This document shows positions 26,297 through 36,313 of a stretch of 64,000 nucleotides of DNA, piece by piece. The DNA comes from Candidatus Methylospira mobilis (lineage in GTDB: Bacteria; Pseudomonadota; Gammaproteobacteria; Methylococcales; Methylococcaceae). The stretch covers positions 1,861,389-1,925,388 of the forward strand of contig NZ_CP044205.1 of assembly GCF_009498235.1 (NCBI RefSeq). The letters run 5' to 3'. Within the stretch, counting starts at the first letter, position 1; the number at the start of each line of letters is the position of its first letter. Under the pieces are notes generated by a model. It worked only from the letters and a program-made list of their open reading frames with translations. It was not told the origin of the DNA and did not search any database. Made by a program: the position numbers and the translations under genes.

Positions 26297-29200
26297 ATGA
26301 CATTTCCCGGCGGCGCTTCGGGCAAACTAGGCAACCGTTACGAGCAGTGGTGGACGGTTTCGCAACTAATCGACATGTTGCATGGATCTGCCAGTAGCAT
26401 TCGTATAGAAGATCCGGGCGTTGAAAAAGCAGAATTTGTGCTGACTCGCAACGGAGTTCACGAGCTGCATCAGGCAAAACGTAGTCATCCCGACGGTAAG
26501 TGGAGTCTGGCTACGCTCGGAAATAAATCAACGGAACTATTGCAAGCCATATATAAAGCGCTAAGCGGAAACGATGCACGCTTTGTTTTTGTATCCAGCA
26601 GTGATAGTCCTGAGCTTCGCGAGTTGACGGAGCGTGCGCGAGATGCGGAATCCGTATCGGAGTTCAAAGCGCTATTTTTAGCCGCGACGAAACAGGACGA
26701 AAAATTCAAGAAGCTTTTGATCTGCTGGGGAACCCCATCGGAAGAGCACGCCCATGATGTCTTGCGGCGCATTGAAGTGCGTTCCATAGACGAAGCGAGC
26801 CTCAAAGATCGAGTCAAATGGGGCGCTACAGCTTTGTTTCTTCAGAAATCAGCTGATGTATGCAATGCCCTTTACCTCATAGCACTCGATTCCGTTCACC
26901 AATCCATTACCCGCAATCAGCTCATCACCCTGCTTAAAAATCAAGGATATTTATTGCGCGCGGTAACACCGGAGACGGCTCCGGCCATCGTGACCCAGGT
27001 TACGGATAAATTCCTGGAAAATAAACGTAAATCGTTGATTGGCGATAAGCTAATTTTGCGGGAGGCAACGCGAACCCTATTGCAACGTATCGAGGGTAGT
27101 GAACAAGGCGCCGATCATGTTTTAACCGGCAAAGCTGGAGTTGGAAAAAGCGGCTGTGTAATCGAGCTGGTTCAGGCTTTACGCGAGCGCGAAATTCCGG
27201 TATTGGCGTTCCGGCTGGACAATCTGGAGCCGGTGACGACGACGAAAGAACTGGGTTGCAAACTCGATCTCGAAGAATCGCCCGCTTTACTGCTTGCCTC
27301 GGTTGCCGAATCGCAGCAAGCGGTGTTGGTAGTCGACCAACTTGACGCCGTATCGACGACTTCAGGACGCAATGCCGATTTTTTCGATGCGGTCGAAGCG
27401 CTGATGCTGGAAGTGCGTGCGTTGCGCGTTCGTCATAATCTGCATGTCGTATTGGTGTGTCGGGATTTTGATTTTGAAAACGATCATCGGCTGCGCCAAC
27501 TGTTATCGGCTCAGGACGCCAGGATTGCCGTTAGCCCATTCACTCTCGACGAAGTCAAGGCAGTGCTATTATCTGGCCATTTTCGTTTCGAACTGTTTCA
27601 TCCGAGACAATTGAAGTTGTTGAGACTGCCGCAAAATCTCGCATTGTTTCTAAGCGCGCGCGTCGATCCGGCTGTCGCTCCGGCGTTCAATACAGCAAAG
27701 GAGCTGTTTGATAATTATTGGGAAACCAAATATGAAGCGGTAAATAGGCGCTCCAAATCATCGCACGATCAATGGTTGGATGTTATTCGTCTCTTGTGCG
27801 AAGAAATGACGCGTACACAGCAATTGTCGATTATAAAAGAAAAACTGGACCCATTTAAAAACTACGCTACGCAAATGGCCTCGGAAGGCGTTCTGAGCTT
27901 CGACGGTAAACGCTACGGTTTCGGTCATGAAAGTTTCTTCGATTACTGCTTTGCCCGCCTGTTCATATCCAAAGAGCAGAGTTTTGTCGAATATTTACCG
28001 AGACGAGAGCAGCAGCACCTTTTTTACCGCGCACAGCTTCGTCAGGTACTGGCTTATATTCGGGATTCCGACCCTCATCGATACTGTACTGAGTTACAAA
28101 AACTGCTGACTGATCAACAGATACGCATACATCTGAAAGACCTCGCGTTGGCTCAGGCGCTGACGATGCCCGATCCGAACAATGACGAATGGACGGTGCT
28201 GGAGCCTTGGTTTACACGGAAATTAACCGCGCTGGCACAAGGCGAGGAAAGCTGCGACAAGCTATCCGAACTGGTTTGGCGCTATTTTTTCGGATCGGAT
28301 TCCTGGTTTTATCTGGCCGACCGGCGCGGTCTTGTTTCGGGCTGGCTGGCATCCGCCAACGAAAACCTGATCGATATGGCCGTGAAATACTTAGCTCTAC
28401 ACCAACGCCATGCCGGAAATCGCGTAGCTGAATTGCTGGAGCCGTATGTAGGAAAAGAAGGGCTATGGAAAGATCGGCTACGCCATCTGATGGAAGCTGT
28501 TCGAATTGAAAATAGCAGACCGCTTTTCAATCTGTTTCTTCGGCTGCTTGATGACGGTACTCTGGATGGGACAAAAGACCGTCACGTTTCAAATGGGACG
28601 TTTTGGAGCATGCTCTACATAACAGCGAATGCTCAACCGACTTGGGTGCCGGAAATCATGGCGCATTGGTTGACGCGTAGGGCGCTGCTGTTATGGCAAA
28701 AAGCAAAAGAAGATGGAGAGGAGGCTTGTTGGCATAACCTGTTCGGATACGATGAGTTTGCAGAAAAGCACTTTCATAACGCGGCGGCTCAAGCGCCTGA
28801 AGTATTCATTCAACACGTATTGCCGGTCGTGTTGGAAATAATAACCAGTTCTACGATGTATATCGACAACAACCCTCCGCCACGACGTAGCGCTGTCTGG
28901 CCTATTCTGATTAAGACACATGGATACGAGACAATCGATAGCGCTTACCTTTCCTCGCTTGTTAGCGCTTTGGCGACGCTTGCTCAGCAAGGACCAGATA
29001 AGCTCAGTGATGTTGTTGCCGGGCTCAGGCAGCACGAGAGCTACATTGCCAACTATTTGTTGCTATCGTTGTATGCTGCTGGAGCCGTGCATTTTGCCGA
29101 CGAGGCTGCCGGCTTGTTGAGTAGCGAGTCGTGGCGTTTCGATTGTGGATACAGCGACAGTCCATATTGGGTGGCGATGCAAACCATTCGCGCTGTATTC

Positions 29201-30820
29201 CCGCTATGTTTGCCAGAGAATCGCAAAAAGCTCGAAGAGGCGATTGTAAATTACCGTCCGGAAAGCGAGCGCAAAGCCGGAAGAGGCAGCAGCTTTGGTC
29301 TGGCAAGCTTTTCTCTGCTGTCTGCAATACCAGCCGAGTTGTTTGGTTCCAGAACACGACAGCGCTTTGCCGAACTGCAACGAAAATTTCCCGAGTCGGA
29401 TGAGGCGCCACACGGTGTTCGTGTATATTGCGTTGGTTCTCCGATAGAATCGATGGCCGCAAATAAAATGACCGATCAGCAATGGTTGAAAGCAATTGCA
29501 AAATACGATTCGGAAGAGCGTTTGGATTGGCATAGGCCGGAGAAGGGTGGCGCCATCCAACTCGCCCAGCAATTGGGTACGCTGGTTAAGTCAAAGCCGG
29601 AGCGCTTTGCTCGTTTAAGCCTGCAATTCCCTGCCGGAACAAATCCCGTTTATATTGGCTGCGCGCTCGATGGTTTAAAAGGAACGGCGGTAACGACTGA
29701 ATTGAAGTTGGCGGTTTGTCGTAAAGCTTATGAAGAGTCGAGAGAAGAATGCGGAAAATCCATAGCCGATTTACTCGGGAGTATTGAAGATATTCTGCCG
29801 GATGACGCGCTGGAAATGCTCTCTTGGCTGGCGACAGAACATTCCGATCCGGCTACAGAGCTGTGGAACGAGCAGTCGTCAAGCGGGCAGTTATATTACA
29901 ACGGCGATATGCTCGGGCACGGCGTCAACACCGTGCGCGGACGCGCTGCCAGGGCGATTCGTGATCTGGTTAACAGGCATGCCGGTTACATATCCCGGCT
30001 TCTTCCAACTATTGAGCGTATGCTTAACGATGCCAGCGTCGCGGTAAGTTCATGTGTAGCGTTGGTTTTGGTTGCTGTTTCGAATCATGATATGCCGCTG
30101 GCGCTCAGGTTACTGCCTACATTGATTGAAAAGGACGAGCGCCTGCTTGCTATCGTAGATGTTAGACGCACCATTTCTTTTGCGCTCCAGGAGCATTTCG
30201 ACACGGTTCGGCCATTGGTCGAAACCATGCTGCGCTCCTCGCATACCGGCGTCGCTCATGCCGGTGCTTCTCTTGCCGCTTGGGCCGCGTTAAAACACGA
30301 AGGCGCTGAGTCATTAGCCGATGAAGCATTATCAGGGAATTTTGCGCAACGGTTGGGCGTTACGCAAGTGGCGGCGGCAAACTTGGGAAATGCCGACGAC
30401 CGCGCATGGTGCGAGTCGCAACTTTTGAAACTGTTTTATGATGAGGATAGTAGCATCAGGCGGGAAGCCGCGTATTGTTTTTCCCAGATCAAAGACGAAT
30501 CGCTGGAAACCTACGAAGACCTGGTCAGGGCTTTCTGCGATAGTTCTGCATACCATGAGCATTCATTTCCTCTTATCTACACGCTGGAAAATTCGCAATA
30601 TTGGCTTCCGGGCATTACTTGTGTTGCTTGTGAAAAACTGTTTGCACGCCCGGAGCAACAGGGGCGGGATGCATTGTCATTAGGTAAGTTGATTTTCCGT
30701 ACATATCACCAGCATCGACAGGATCAATGGGCGTCGCGTTGTCTCGATTTGATCGATTATTTATGTCTCGATGGCTTGCAGGTTTTTGTTCCTCAGGCGT
30801 TTGATGACTATGAACGGTAA
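26297..30820 (+). CDS. Avs-like STAND NTPase with nuclease-like N-terminus
   Basis: A 1507-residue protein with three parts. Residues 1-70 resemble a Cap4/DUF4297-type PD-(D/E)XK nuclease: SGKLGNRYEQWW, then E38/E46 and HELHQAK (E56, Q59, K61). Residues 255-560 form a STAND/NACHT-type NTPase with Walker A GKAGVGKS (278-285), Walker B VLVVDQLD (Asp347, Asp350), a VLVCRDFDF sensor strand and the post-NACHT motif FGHESFFDYCFARLF near residue 545. The remaining 940 residues are helical repeats, HEAT-like near the end (EDSSIRREAAYCFSQIKDES). This layout matches antiviral STAND (Avs) proteins, which sense phage proteins and degrade DNA. Divergent from the caspase/lipase operon; the SD is weak. Confidence 0.75.
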   Translation: MTFPGGASGKLGNRYEQWWTVSQLIDMLHGSASSIRIEDPGVEKAEFVLTRNGVHELHQAKRSHPDGKWSLATLGNKSTELLQAIYKALSGNDARFVFVSSSDSPELRELTERARDAESVSEFKALFLAATKQDEKFKKLLICWGTPSEEHAHDVLRRIEVRSIDEASLKDRVKWGATALFLQKSADVCNALYLIALDSVHQSITRNQLITLLKNQGYLLRAVTPETAPAIVTQVTDKFLENKRKSLIGDKLILREATRTLLQRIEGSEQGADHVLTGKAGVGKSGCVIELVQALREREIPVLAFRLDNLEPVTTTKELGCKLDLEESPALLLASVAESQQAVLVVDQLDAVSTTSGRNADFFDAVEALMLEVRALRVRHNLHVVLVCRDFDFENDHRLRQLLSAQDARIAVSPFTLDEVKAVLLSGHFRFELFHPRQLKLLRLPQNLALFLSARVDPAVAPAFNTAKELFDNYWETKYEAVNRRSKSSHDQWLDVIRLLCEEMTRTQQLSIIKEKLDPFKNYATQMASEGVLSFDGKRYGFGHESFFDYCFARLFISKEQSFVEYLPRREQQHLFYRAQLRQVLAYIRDSDPHRYCTELQKLLTDQQIRIHLKDLALAQALTMPDPNNDEWTVLEPWFTRKLTALAQGEESCDKLSELVWRYFFGSDSWFYLADRRGLVSGWLASANENLIDMAVKYLALHQRHAGNRVAELLEPYVGKEGLWKDRLRHLMEAVRIENSRPLFNLFLRLLDDGTLDGTKDRHVSNGTFWSMLYITANAQPTWVPEIMAHWLTRRALLLWQKAKEDGEEACWHNLFGYDEFAEKHFHNAAAQAPEVFIQHVLPVVLEIITSSTMYIDNNPPPRRSAVWPILIKTHGYETIDSAYLSSLVSALATLAQQGPDKLSDVVAGLRQHESYIANYLLLSLYAAGAVHFADEAAGLLSSESWRFDCGYSDSPYWVAMQTIRAVFPLCLPENRKKLEEAIVNYRPESERKAGRGSSFGLASFSLLSAIPAELFGSRTRQRFAELQRKFPESDEAPHGVRVYCVGSPIESMAANKMTDQQWLKAIAKYDSEERLDWHRPEKGGAIQLAQQLGTLVKSKPERFARLSLQFPAGTNPVYIGCALDGLKGTAVTTELKLAVCRKAYEESREECGKSIADLLGSIEDILPDDALEMLSWLATEHSDPATELWNEQSSSGQLYYNGDMLGHGVNTVRGRAARAIRDLVNRHAGYISRLLPTIERMLNDASVAVSSCVALVLVAVSNHDMPLALRLLPTLIEKDERLLAIVDVRRTISFALQEHFDTVRPLVETMLRSSHTGVAHAGASLAAWAALKHEGAESLADEALSGNFAQRLGVTQVAAANLGNADDRAWCESQLLKLFYDEDSSIRREAAYCFSQIKDESLETYEDLVRAFCDSSAYHEHSFPLIYTLENSQYWLPGITCVACEKLFARPEQQGRDALSLGKLIFRTYHQHRQDQWASRCLDLIDYLCLDGLQVFVPQAFDDYER

Positions 30821-30940
30821 AAGCATAAGACCATGAGATTATGATGGAATACCGAGGCTATTTTATCCGTGCAAATACCGAATATATGGAGTTACTATTA
30901 GCTGCGCGTCGCCTACCCCTCCTTAGTATAGAGGTTGATT

Positions 30941-31657
30941 ATGAACAAAACTGACAGCAACAACCCCGCGTTCCGGCTTGATCGCCGCGGTTTTCTCATC
31001 GCGTCCGCCGGCAGCGTTGCCTTGTTAGCAACGGGCGGGCTTTCCAGAAGCGCGCAAGCCGCTGCGCTCCACGTCCTGCCGCCGCTCCCTTATGCCGAAA
31101 ATGCATTGGAACCGGTCATCAGCGCCAATACCATCGGTTTTCATTACGGAAAACATCACAAAGGGTATGTGGACAATCTGAACAAGCTTGTCGCGGGAAC
31201 CGAATACGCCGATCTGACCCTGGAAAAAATTATCACCGCGACGGCGGGACGGGCGGATAAAGCCGCGATCTTCAACAATGCGGCGCAGATATGGAATCAC
31301 ACGTTCTATTGGAACAGTTTGAAACCGAAGGGAGGCGGAGAGCCGCCTGCCGCATTGAAGCAAAAAATTGAGGCGTCCTTCGGGAGCGTTGACGCCTGCA
31401 AAAAGGAGCTTGCCGCCGCGGCCGTTTCGCAGTTCGGCAGCGGGTGGGCGTGGCTGGTTCTCGATGGCGACAGGCTCAAGGTTATCAAGACCGCCAATGC
31501 CGATACTCCTTTGACAACGGGCATGAAACCGCTGCTGGCGATAGACGTTTGGGAACATGCCTATTACCTGGATTATCAGAACCGCCGCGCCGATTATGTC
31601 AATGCGGTGCTCGACCGTCTGCTCAACTGGGAGTTTGCGTCAACGAACGCCGGCTGA
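30941..31657 (+). CDS. sodB: Fe superoxide dismutase with Tat signal
   Basis: A 238-residue superoxide dismutase. The N-terminus has a twin-arginine signal ([12 protein letters not shown], cleavage after SRSAQA), so the mature enzyme should be periplasmic, folded with its metal before export. Metal ligands lie in the [20 protein letters not shown] and [11 protein letters not shown] motifs. [13 protein letters not shown] carries the Gln typical of iron rather than manganese enzymes. The ATG at 30941 is preferred to the TTG six bases earlier, with AGAGG upstream. Periplasmic placement would protect PQQ and copper oxidases from superoxide, which is inference. Confidence 0.92.
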   Translation: MNKTDSNNPAFRLDRRGFLIASAGSVALLATGGLSRSAQAAALHVLPPLPYAENALEPVISANTIGFHYGKHHKGYVDNLNKLVAGTEYADLTLEKIITATAGRADKAAIFNNAAQIWNHTFYWNSLKPKGGGEPPAALKQKIEASFGSVDACKKELAAAAVSQFGSGWAWLVLDGDRLKVIKTANADTPLTTGMKPLLAIDVWEHAYYLDYQNRRADYVNAVLDRLLNWEFASTNAG

Positions 31658-31745
31658 TGCCGGATGTTTATGTATAGGCTGCCGGTTAAATTATTTGTGA
31701 CTATTCAGCCACCCCTGATGAGATGAAGTGGGCGTGAGCCAGCGG

Positions 31746-31784
31746 AGACCGTCTTGCGGCCTAGATGTCCGCAGACGGTCTTTA
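31746..31784 (+). terminator. Terminator-like hairpin after sodB
   Basis: AGACCGTCTTGCGG (31746-31759) pairs with CCGCAGACGGTCT (31769-31781) with one bulged base, then TTTA. The stem is long and GC-rich but the T run is short. It lies 90 bases after the sodB stop. Confidence 0.55.
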
Positions 31785-31947
31785 CGGCGTGTCTCGGTCG
31801 GTTTACCCCGCTTCCGACTGCTTCGGTCCTGATTTTTCAACCGCTCTCAGAATAGTTACAATTGCTCAGCAGCATATCCGTGTTAACGGCGGCGCTTGGG
31901 GATGCAGTCGGCCGCACACGGCTTATCCACAGGTTCTCTACAGGAAA

Positions 31948-31995
31948 ACACATTATCTAGTGCTTGACTTGTAATTTAGACACAGTCTATAGTGT
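31948..31995 (+). promoter_or_regulatory. Two NrdR-like boxes with nrdA promoter
   Basis: ACACATTATCTAGTGC (31948-31963) and ACACAGTCTATAGTGT (31980-31995) match the NrdR box consensus acaCwAtATaTwGtgt at about 13 and 14 of 16 positions. They start exactly 32 bases apart, the spacing expected for NrdR pairs. A promoter, TTGACT (31964-31969), 18 bases, TATAGT (31988-31993), overlaps the second box, so bound NrdR would block RNA polymerase. The rest of the 373-base gap after sodB holds a terminator-like hairpin and nothing recognisable as coding. Confidence 0.75.
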
Positions 31996-32030
31996 GGCTA
32001 CTTTGTACTATAGCCTGGAGATGCCGTCAT

Positions 32031-34904
32031 ATGGAAACACAAACCGCACCACTGCGAACTCCGCCTTCCGCTCATTCTTCTCTATCGCATGAAGCGGCTT
32101 CCGCGGCCGAGATTCGGGCGGCAGCGCCGGGCGAGGTTCGCGTCATCCGGCGTAACGGTAAAGTAACGGGATTCGACGGCAGCAAAATCAATGTCGCGAT
32201 CACCAAGGCCTTTCTTGCCGTGGAAGGCAGTCAGGCCGCCGCGAGCCGCCGCATACACGAAACAGTCGCCGAGTTGAGCGGCCAGGTTATCAGTGCGCTG
32301 TTCCGGCGCCTGCCTTCAGGCGGCACCATCCATATAGAGGATATTCAGGATCAGGTCGAACTGGCGCTGATGCGTTCCGAGCATCAGAAAGTCGCGCGCG
32401 CCTATGTGCTTTACCGCGAAGAGCATGCGCGCCTGCGCGCCGAGAAAGCGCGTGAAAGCGAATCCGCGTCCACGTCTCCGCTCTTGCATGTCAGCCTGGC
32501 CGACGGTACGCGGACGGTGTTGAGTGAAGCGCGCATCCGTAAAATTATCGACGAGGCCTGCGAAGGGCTGGCCGGTACCGACGCCAACTGGATATACGAG
32601 GAAACGCTGCGCAATCTCTTTGATGGCGTGCCGGAAAAAGATGTTGCTCCGGCGCTGGTAATGACCGCCAGAACCCGTATCGAACAGGAGCCCAATTATT
32701 CACAGGTGTCCGCGCGGCTGTTGCTGGACAGCCTGCGTCAGGAAGCCTTGAGCTTTTTGAATAGCGGCAATAACGAAGCAACTCAGGCTGAAATGGCGGA
32801 TCATTATGCCGAATACCTGATCGACTATGTCAAACGCGGCGTGGAACTGGAGCTTTTGAGTCCGGATTTGCTGAATTACGATCTGGTGCGCCTGGGCGCG
32901 GTACTGCAGCCGGAACGCGATTTGCAGTTTACCTATCTCGGGCTGCAGACCCTTTACGACCGGTATTTCATACAGTCCAACGGAAACCGTTTCGAACTGC
33001 CGCAGGCCTTTTTCATGCGCGTGGCCATGGGTCTGGCCATCGGCGAGATCGACCGCGAAGAGCGCGCCATCGAATTCTACCGGCTGCTGTCCTCCTTCGA
33101 TTTCATGTCTTCCACGCCGACGCTGTTCAATGCCGGAACCTTGCGTCCGCAACTGTCGTCCTGCTATCTGACCACGGTGCCGGACCATCTCGACGGCATC
33201 TATAGCGCGATCAAGGATAACGCCTTGCTGTCCAAGTACGCGGGCGGGCTGGGCAACGATTGGACGCGGGTGCGCGGCATGGGCTCGCACATCAAGGGCA
33301 CCAACGGCAAGTCCCAGGGCGTGGTTCCGTTTCTGAAGGTAACCAACGACACCGCTGTCGCCGTTAATCAGGGCGGCAAGCGCAAGGGCGCGGTCTGCGC
33401 TTATCTGGAAACCTGGCATATCGATATCGAGGAGTTTCTGGATTTACGCAAAAACACCGGAGACGATCGCCGCCGCACTCACGACATGAATACCGCCAAC
33501 TGGGTTCCCGATCTGTTCATGAAGCGCGTGGCGGAAGAGGGCGAGTGGACGCTGTTTTCTCCCAACGACGTGGCCGATCTGCACGAGCTGACCGGCGCGG
33601 CGTTCGAACAGGCCTATCTGGCTTACGAAGCCAGGGCGGATCGCGGCGAGATTGCGTTGTATAAGCGTCTGCCTGCCTTATCGCTGTGGCGCAAGATGCT
33701 GTCGATGCTGTTCGAGACCGGACATCCCTGGATTACCTTCAAGGACCCCTGCAATCTGCGTTCCCCTCAGCAGCATGTCGGCGTGGTGCATAGTTCCAAT
33801 CTGTGCACGGAAATTACGCTGAATACCTCAGACAACGAGATAGCAGTCTGCAATCTGGGTTCGGTCAATCTGGCGGCTCATGTCGGCGGCGACGGCGTGC
33901 TCGATCTGGAAAAGCTGGCGCGCACGGTAAAAACCGCGATGCGTATGCTGGATAACGTTATCGACATCAATTATTACAGCGTGCCGCAGGCGCGGCGCTC
34001 GAATTTGCGTCATCGTCCGGTCGGTCTGGGCATCATGGGCTTCCAGGATGCGCTTTACCGGATGCGGGTCGCTTACACTTCCGAGCAGGCTTTGCAATTC
34101 GCCGACCGGAGCATGGAGGCGGTCAGTTATTACGCAATACAGGCGTCTACCGATCTGGCTCAGGAGCGCGGCGCCTATTCCACGTTTCAGGGTTCGCTTT
34201 GGAGCAAAGGCATATTGCCTATCGATTCGATTCGCTTGCTGGAAGAAGGACGCGGCGGTTATCTGCAGATGGATCGTTCCTCTACACTGGATTGGAACGG
34301 CCTGCGCGAGCGCGTGCAGAAAATCGGCATGCGCAACAGCAATACCATGGCGATAGCGCCGACCGCGACCATTTCCAATATCTGCGGCGTGTCGCAATCG
34401 ATAGAGCCGACCTATCAGAACCTGTTTGTGAAATCGAATCTGTCCGGCGAGTTCACCGTGGTGAATCCTTATCTGGTGGCCGATCTGAAAGCGGCGGACT
34501 TGTGGGATGCGGTTATGATCAATGACCTGAAATATTACGACGGCAGCGTACAGGGCATCGAGCGCATTCCGGACGAGATCAAGCAGCTCTACGCCACGGC
34601 TTTCGAAATCGATCCGCGCTGGCTGGTCGAGGCGGCGTCGCGGCGGCAGAAATGGATAGATCAGGGGCAGTCGTTGAACCTGTATATGAGCGAGCCCAAT
34701 GGAAAAAAACTGGATGCGCTTTACAAGCTGGCATGGCTGCGCGGCCTTAAAACCACTTACTACCTGCGTTCCATGGGGGCTACCCATGTCGAGAAAAGCA
34801 CCTTGACGGAAGGCAAGCTCAATGCGGTGCGGCTCGATGCGATAGACGAAGCCTTGCCCAAGGTTTGTTCTATTCTCGATCCCGAGTGCGAAGCCTGCCA
34901 GTAA
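32031..34904 (+). CDS. nrdA: Class I ribonucleotide reductase, large (alpha) subunit
   Basis: A 957-residue NrdA with an N-terminal ATP-cone (VIRRNGKVTGFDGSKINVAI) and a second cone-like module (about residues 140-225, VLSEARIRKIIDEACEGL). Then comes the catalytic barrel with cysteines in SSCYLTT, NLCTEI and AVCNLGS, and the radical-transfer tyrosine pair in LKTTYYLRSMG. The C-terminal redox cysteines are in DPECEACQ. The start at 32031 is chosen because an SD, CTGGAG, lies upstream, while the longer frame begins inside the operator. Two cones suggest allosteric control like that of Pseudomonas enzymes. Controlled by the NrdR boxes upstream. Confidence 0.96.
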   Translation: METQTAPLRTPPSAHSSLSHEAASAAEIRAAAPGEVRVIRRNGKVTGFDGSKINVAITKAFLAVEGSQAAASRRIHETVAELSGQVISALFRRLPSGGTIHIEDIQDQVELALMRSEHQKVARAYVLYREEHARLRAEKARESESASTSPLLHVSLADGTRTVLSEARIRKIIDEACEGLAGTDANWIYEETLRNLFDGVPEKDVAPALVMTARTRIEQEPNYSQVSARLLLDSLRQEALSFLNSGNNEATQAEMADHYAEYLIDYVKRGVELELLSPDLLNYDLVRLGAVLQPERDLQFTYLGLQTLYDRYFIQSNGNRFELPQAFFMRVAMGLAIGEIDREERAIEFYRLLSSFDFMSSTPTLFNAGTLRPQLSSCYLTTVPDHLDGIYSAIKDNALLSKYAGGLGNDWTRVRGMGSHIKGTNGKSQGVVPFLKVTNDTAVAVNQGGKRKGAVCAYLETWHIDIEEFLDLRKNTGDDRRRTHDMNTANWVPDLFMKRVAEEGEWTLFSPNDVADLHELTGAAFEQAYLAYEARADRGEIALYKRLPALSLWRKMLSMLFETGHPWITFKDPCNLRSPQQHVGVVHSSNLCTEITLNTSDNEIAVCNLGSVNLAAHVGGDGVLDLEKLARTVKTAMRMLDNVIDINYYSVPQARRSNLRHRPVGLGIMGFQDALYRMRVAYTSEQALQFADRSMEAVSYYAIQASTDLAQERGAYSTFQGSLWSKGILPIDSIRLLEEGRGGYLQMDRSSTLDWNGLRERVQKIGMRNSNTMAIAPTATISNICGVSQSIEPTYQNLFVKSNLSGEFTVVNPYLVADLKAADLWDAVMINDLKYYDGSVQGIERIPDEIKQLYATAFEIDPRWLVEAASRRQKWIDQGQSLNLYMSEPNGKKLDALYKLAWLRGLKTTYYLRSMGATHVEKSTLTEGKLNAVRLDAIDEALPKVCSILDPECEACQ

Positions 34905-34916
34905 GAACGGTTACGC

Positions 34917-35330
34917 ATGAACAACTCGAAAACAGCGCTGATTTTGTTATGCGTGCTTGCGGGCGGCTTGCTGCTGGTGGCCTATCAGCGTTTGGCGCCG
35001 GAGCAGGAGAACAGCAACTACGGCGGCATCATGGACCGCCACAAGCTGAACAACTATGCCCAGGTCATCTGCAGCAAGGCGGCCGGCGCGCATCTGGACA
35101 GGCCGTTATATACGCCGACCAGGATAGAAGACGATAATGGTCAGGCGCTGCTGGTCTGGAGCAAGTCGGAAAATCTGGCGCACGAAGTTCGTTGCCGTTA
35201 CCAGCAGGGCAACGGCATTACGCGGCTGGAAATCGACGGCAAGCCATTAGGCGACGTCAAGGTCGATATCAGCGAAGACCCGGCTGCGCGCGCGCCCGGC
35301 GCGTTGACCGAGAAACATTGGGGGCATTGA
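34917..35330 (+). CDS. Small single-pass membrane protein, unknown
   Basis: A 137-residue protein with one N-terminal membrane segment (TALILLCVLAGGLLLVAY, residues 6-23) and a soluble, mostly polar tail that probably faces the periplasm. Two cysteines (QVICSKAAG, EVRCRYQQG) could form a disulfide. No family is recognised. It starts 12 bases after nrdA and precedes the methyltransferase gene, so it is in the nrd transcript, but nothing links it to nucleotide metabolism. Confidence 0.65.
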   Translation: MNNSKTALILLCVLAGGLLLVAYQRLAPEQENSNYGGIMDRHKLNNYAQVICSKAAGAHLDRPLYTPTRIEDDNGQALLVWSKSENLAHEVRCRYQQGNGITRLEIDGKPLGDVKVDISEDPAARAPGALTEKHWGH

Positions 35331-35379
35331 TGGTCCGAAAATTGACGCAGCTCGTTACTCATTAAAATTGAAAGAACTT

Positions 35380-36297
35380 ATGCACTATCTGGAACCCAAC
35401 AAAGACTACCGCACCGATTCCCTGCGCAAAGGCGCGGCTTTCAGCGAAGCGGAAATCCGCGTCGATACCGTCAAACATTACGACGATTGCTACTGGGATT
35501 ATCGCACCGCGTGGTTCAACAGCGAAAATCTGGCGTTGCATTACGGCTACTGGGAGGAGGGCATCAAAACCCATAGCCAGGCGCTGCTCAATAAAAATCG
35601 CATCATGTGCGCAACGGCAGACATCAAACCCGGCGATCACGTGCTGGACGCCGGCTGCGGCATAGGCGGCAGTTCGATCTGGCTGGCAAAAAACGCCGGC
35701 TGCCGGGCGACCGGCGTTACCGTCAGCGCGCAGCAGGTGGAACATGCCAGGCGTAATGCGGTCCGGCACGGCGTGGCGGACAAGGTGGATTTTCAGGTCG
35801 CCGATTTTTGCCGCACCTCTTTTCCCGACGCCTCGTTCGATGTGGTATGGGCGGTGGAAAGCAGTTGCTATGCGACCGATAAACGCGATTTTTTTCGCGA
35901 GGCCTACCGCGTGCTGAAACCGGGCGGCACCTTGATCGCCTGCGACGGCTTTCCCACCCGGCGCGAATTCAACGATGAAGAATGGCAGGCGATCATGGAC
36001 TGCCTGAACGGCTGGGCGGTGCCGAATCTTTCCACCGTGGATGAATTTCAGCAGGGCATGGAAGAGTGCGGCTTCGAGCAGGTGCAGGTTACCGAAGCGA
36101 CCAGGGAAACGCTGCCTTCGTCGCGGCGCATGTATATGACGGCGCTATGGACTTATCCGATGCAGATCGCGATGCAGACGCTGGGGTTGCGTAAAAAGGC
36201 GCAGACGGCTAATTTCAAGGTGGCTTTGGCGCAGTGGAAGCTGTTTAATGAGGGGTTGACCCGTTATTGCCTGTTCAGATCCACGAAACCACTTTAA
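35380..36297 (+). CDS. SAM methyltransferase, sterol/tocopherol type
   Basis: A 305-residue class I methyltransferase. The SAM site is [16 protein letters not shown], with [13 protein letters not shown] after it and [31 protein letters not shown] as post-motifs spread over residues 155-187. The [17 protein letters not shown] stretch before the SAM motif and the overall layout resemble gamma-tocopherol, sterol C-24 and geranyl diphosphate methyltransferases. The substrate is probably a lipid or isoprenoid. The open frame starts at a TTG at 35368, but ATG 35380 is preferred. Its place between nrdA and nrdB is unusual. Confidence 0.8.
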   Translation: MHYLEPNKDYRTDSLRKGAAFSEAEIRVDTVKHYDDCYWDYRTAWFNSENLALHYGYWEEGIKTHSQALLNKNRIMCATADIKPGDHVLDAGCGIGGSSIWLAKNAGCRATGVTVSAQQVEHARRNAVRHGVADKVDFQVADFCRTSFPDASFDVVWAVESSCYATDKRDFFREAYRVLKPGGTLIACDGFPTRREFNDEEWQAIMDCLNGWAVPNLSTVDEFQQGMEECGFEQVQVTEATRETLPSSRRMYMTALWTYPMQIAMQTLGLRKKAQTANFKVALAQWKLFNEGLTRYCLFRSTKPL

Positions 36298-36313
36298 AGT
36301 AAGGAGAACTCTC

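Noticed and set aside
26112..26477. Minus-strand open frame across the start of the Avs-like gene
   Set aside because: No SD, no domain, and overlap with the conserved nuclease-like N-terminus on the plus strand.
33828..34787. 319-codon minus-strand open frame opposite nrdA
   Set aside because: Shadow of the conserved nrdA coding sequence with no domain.
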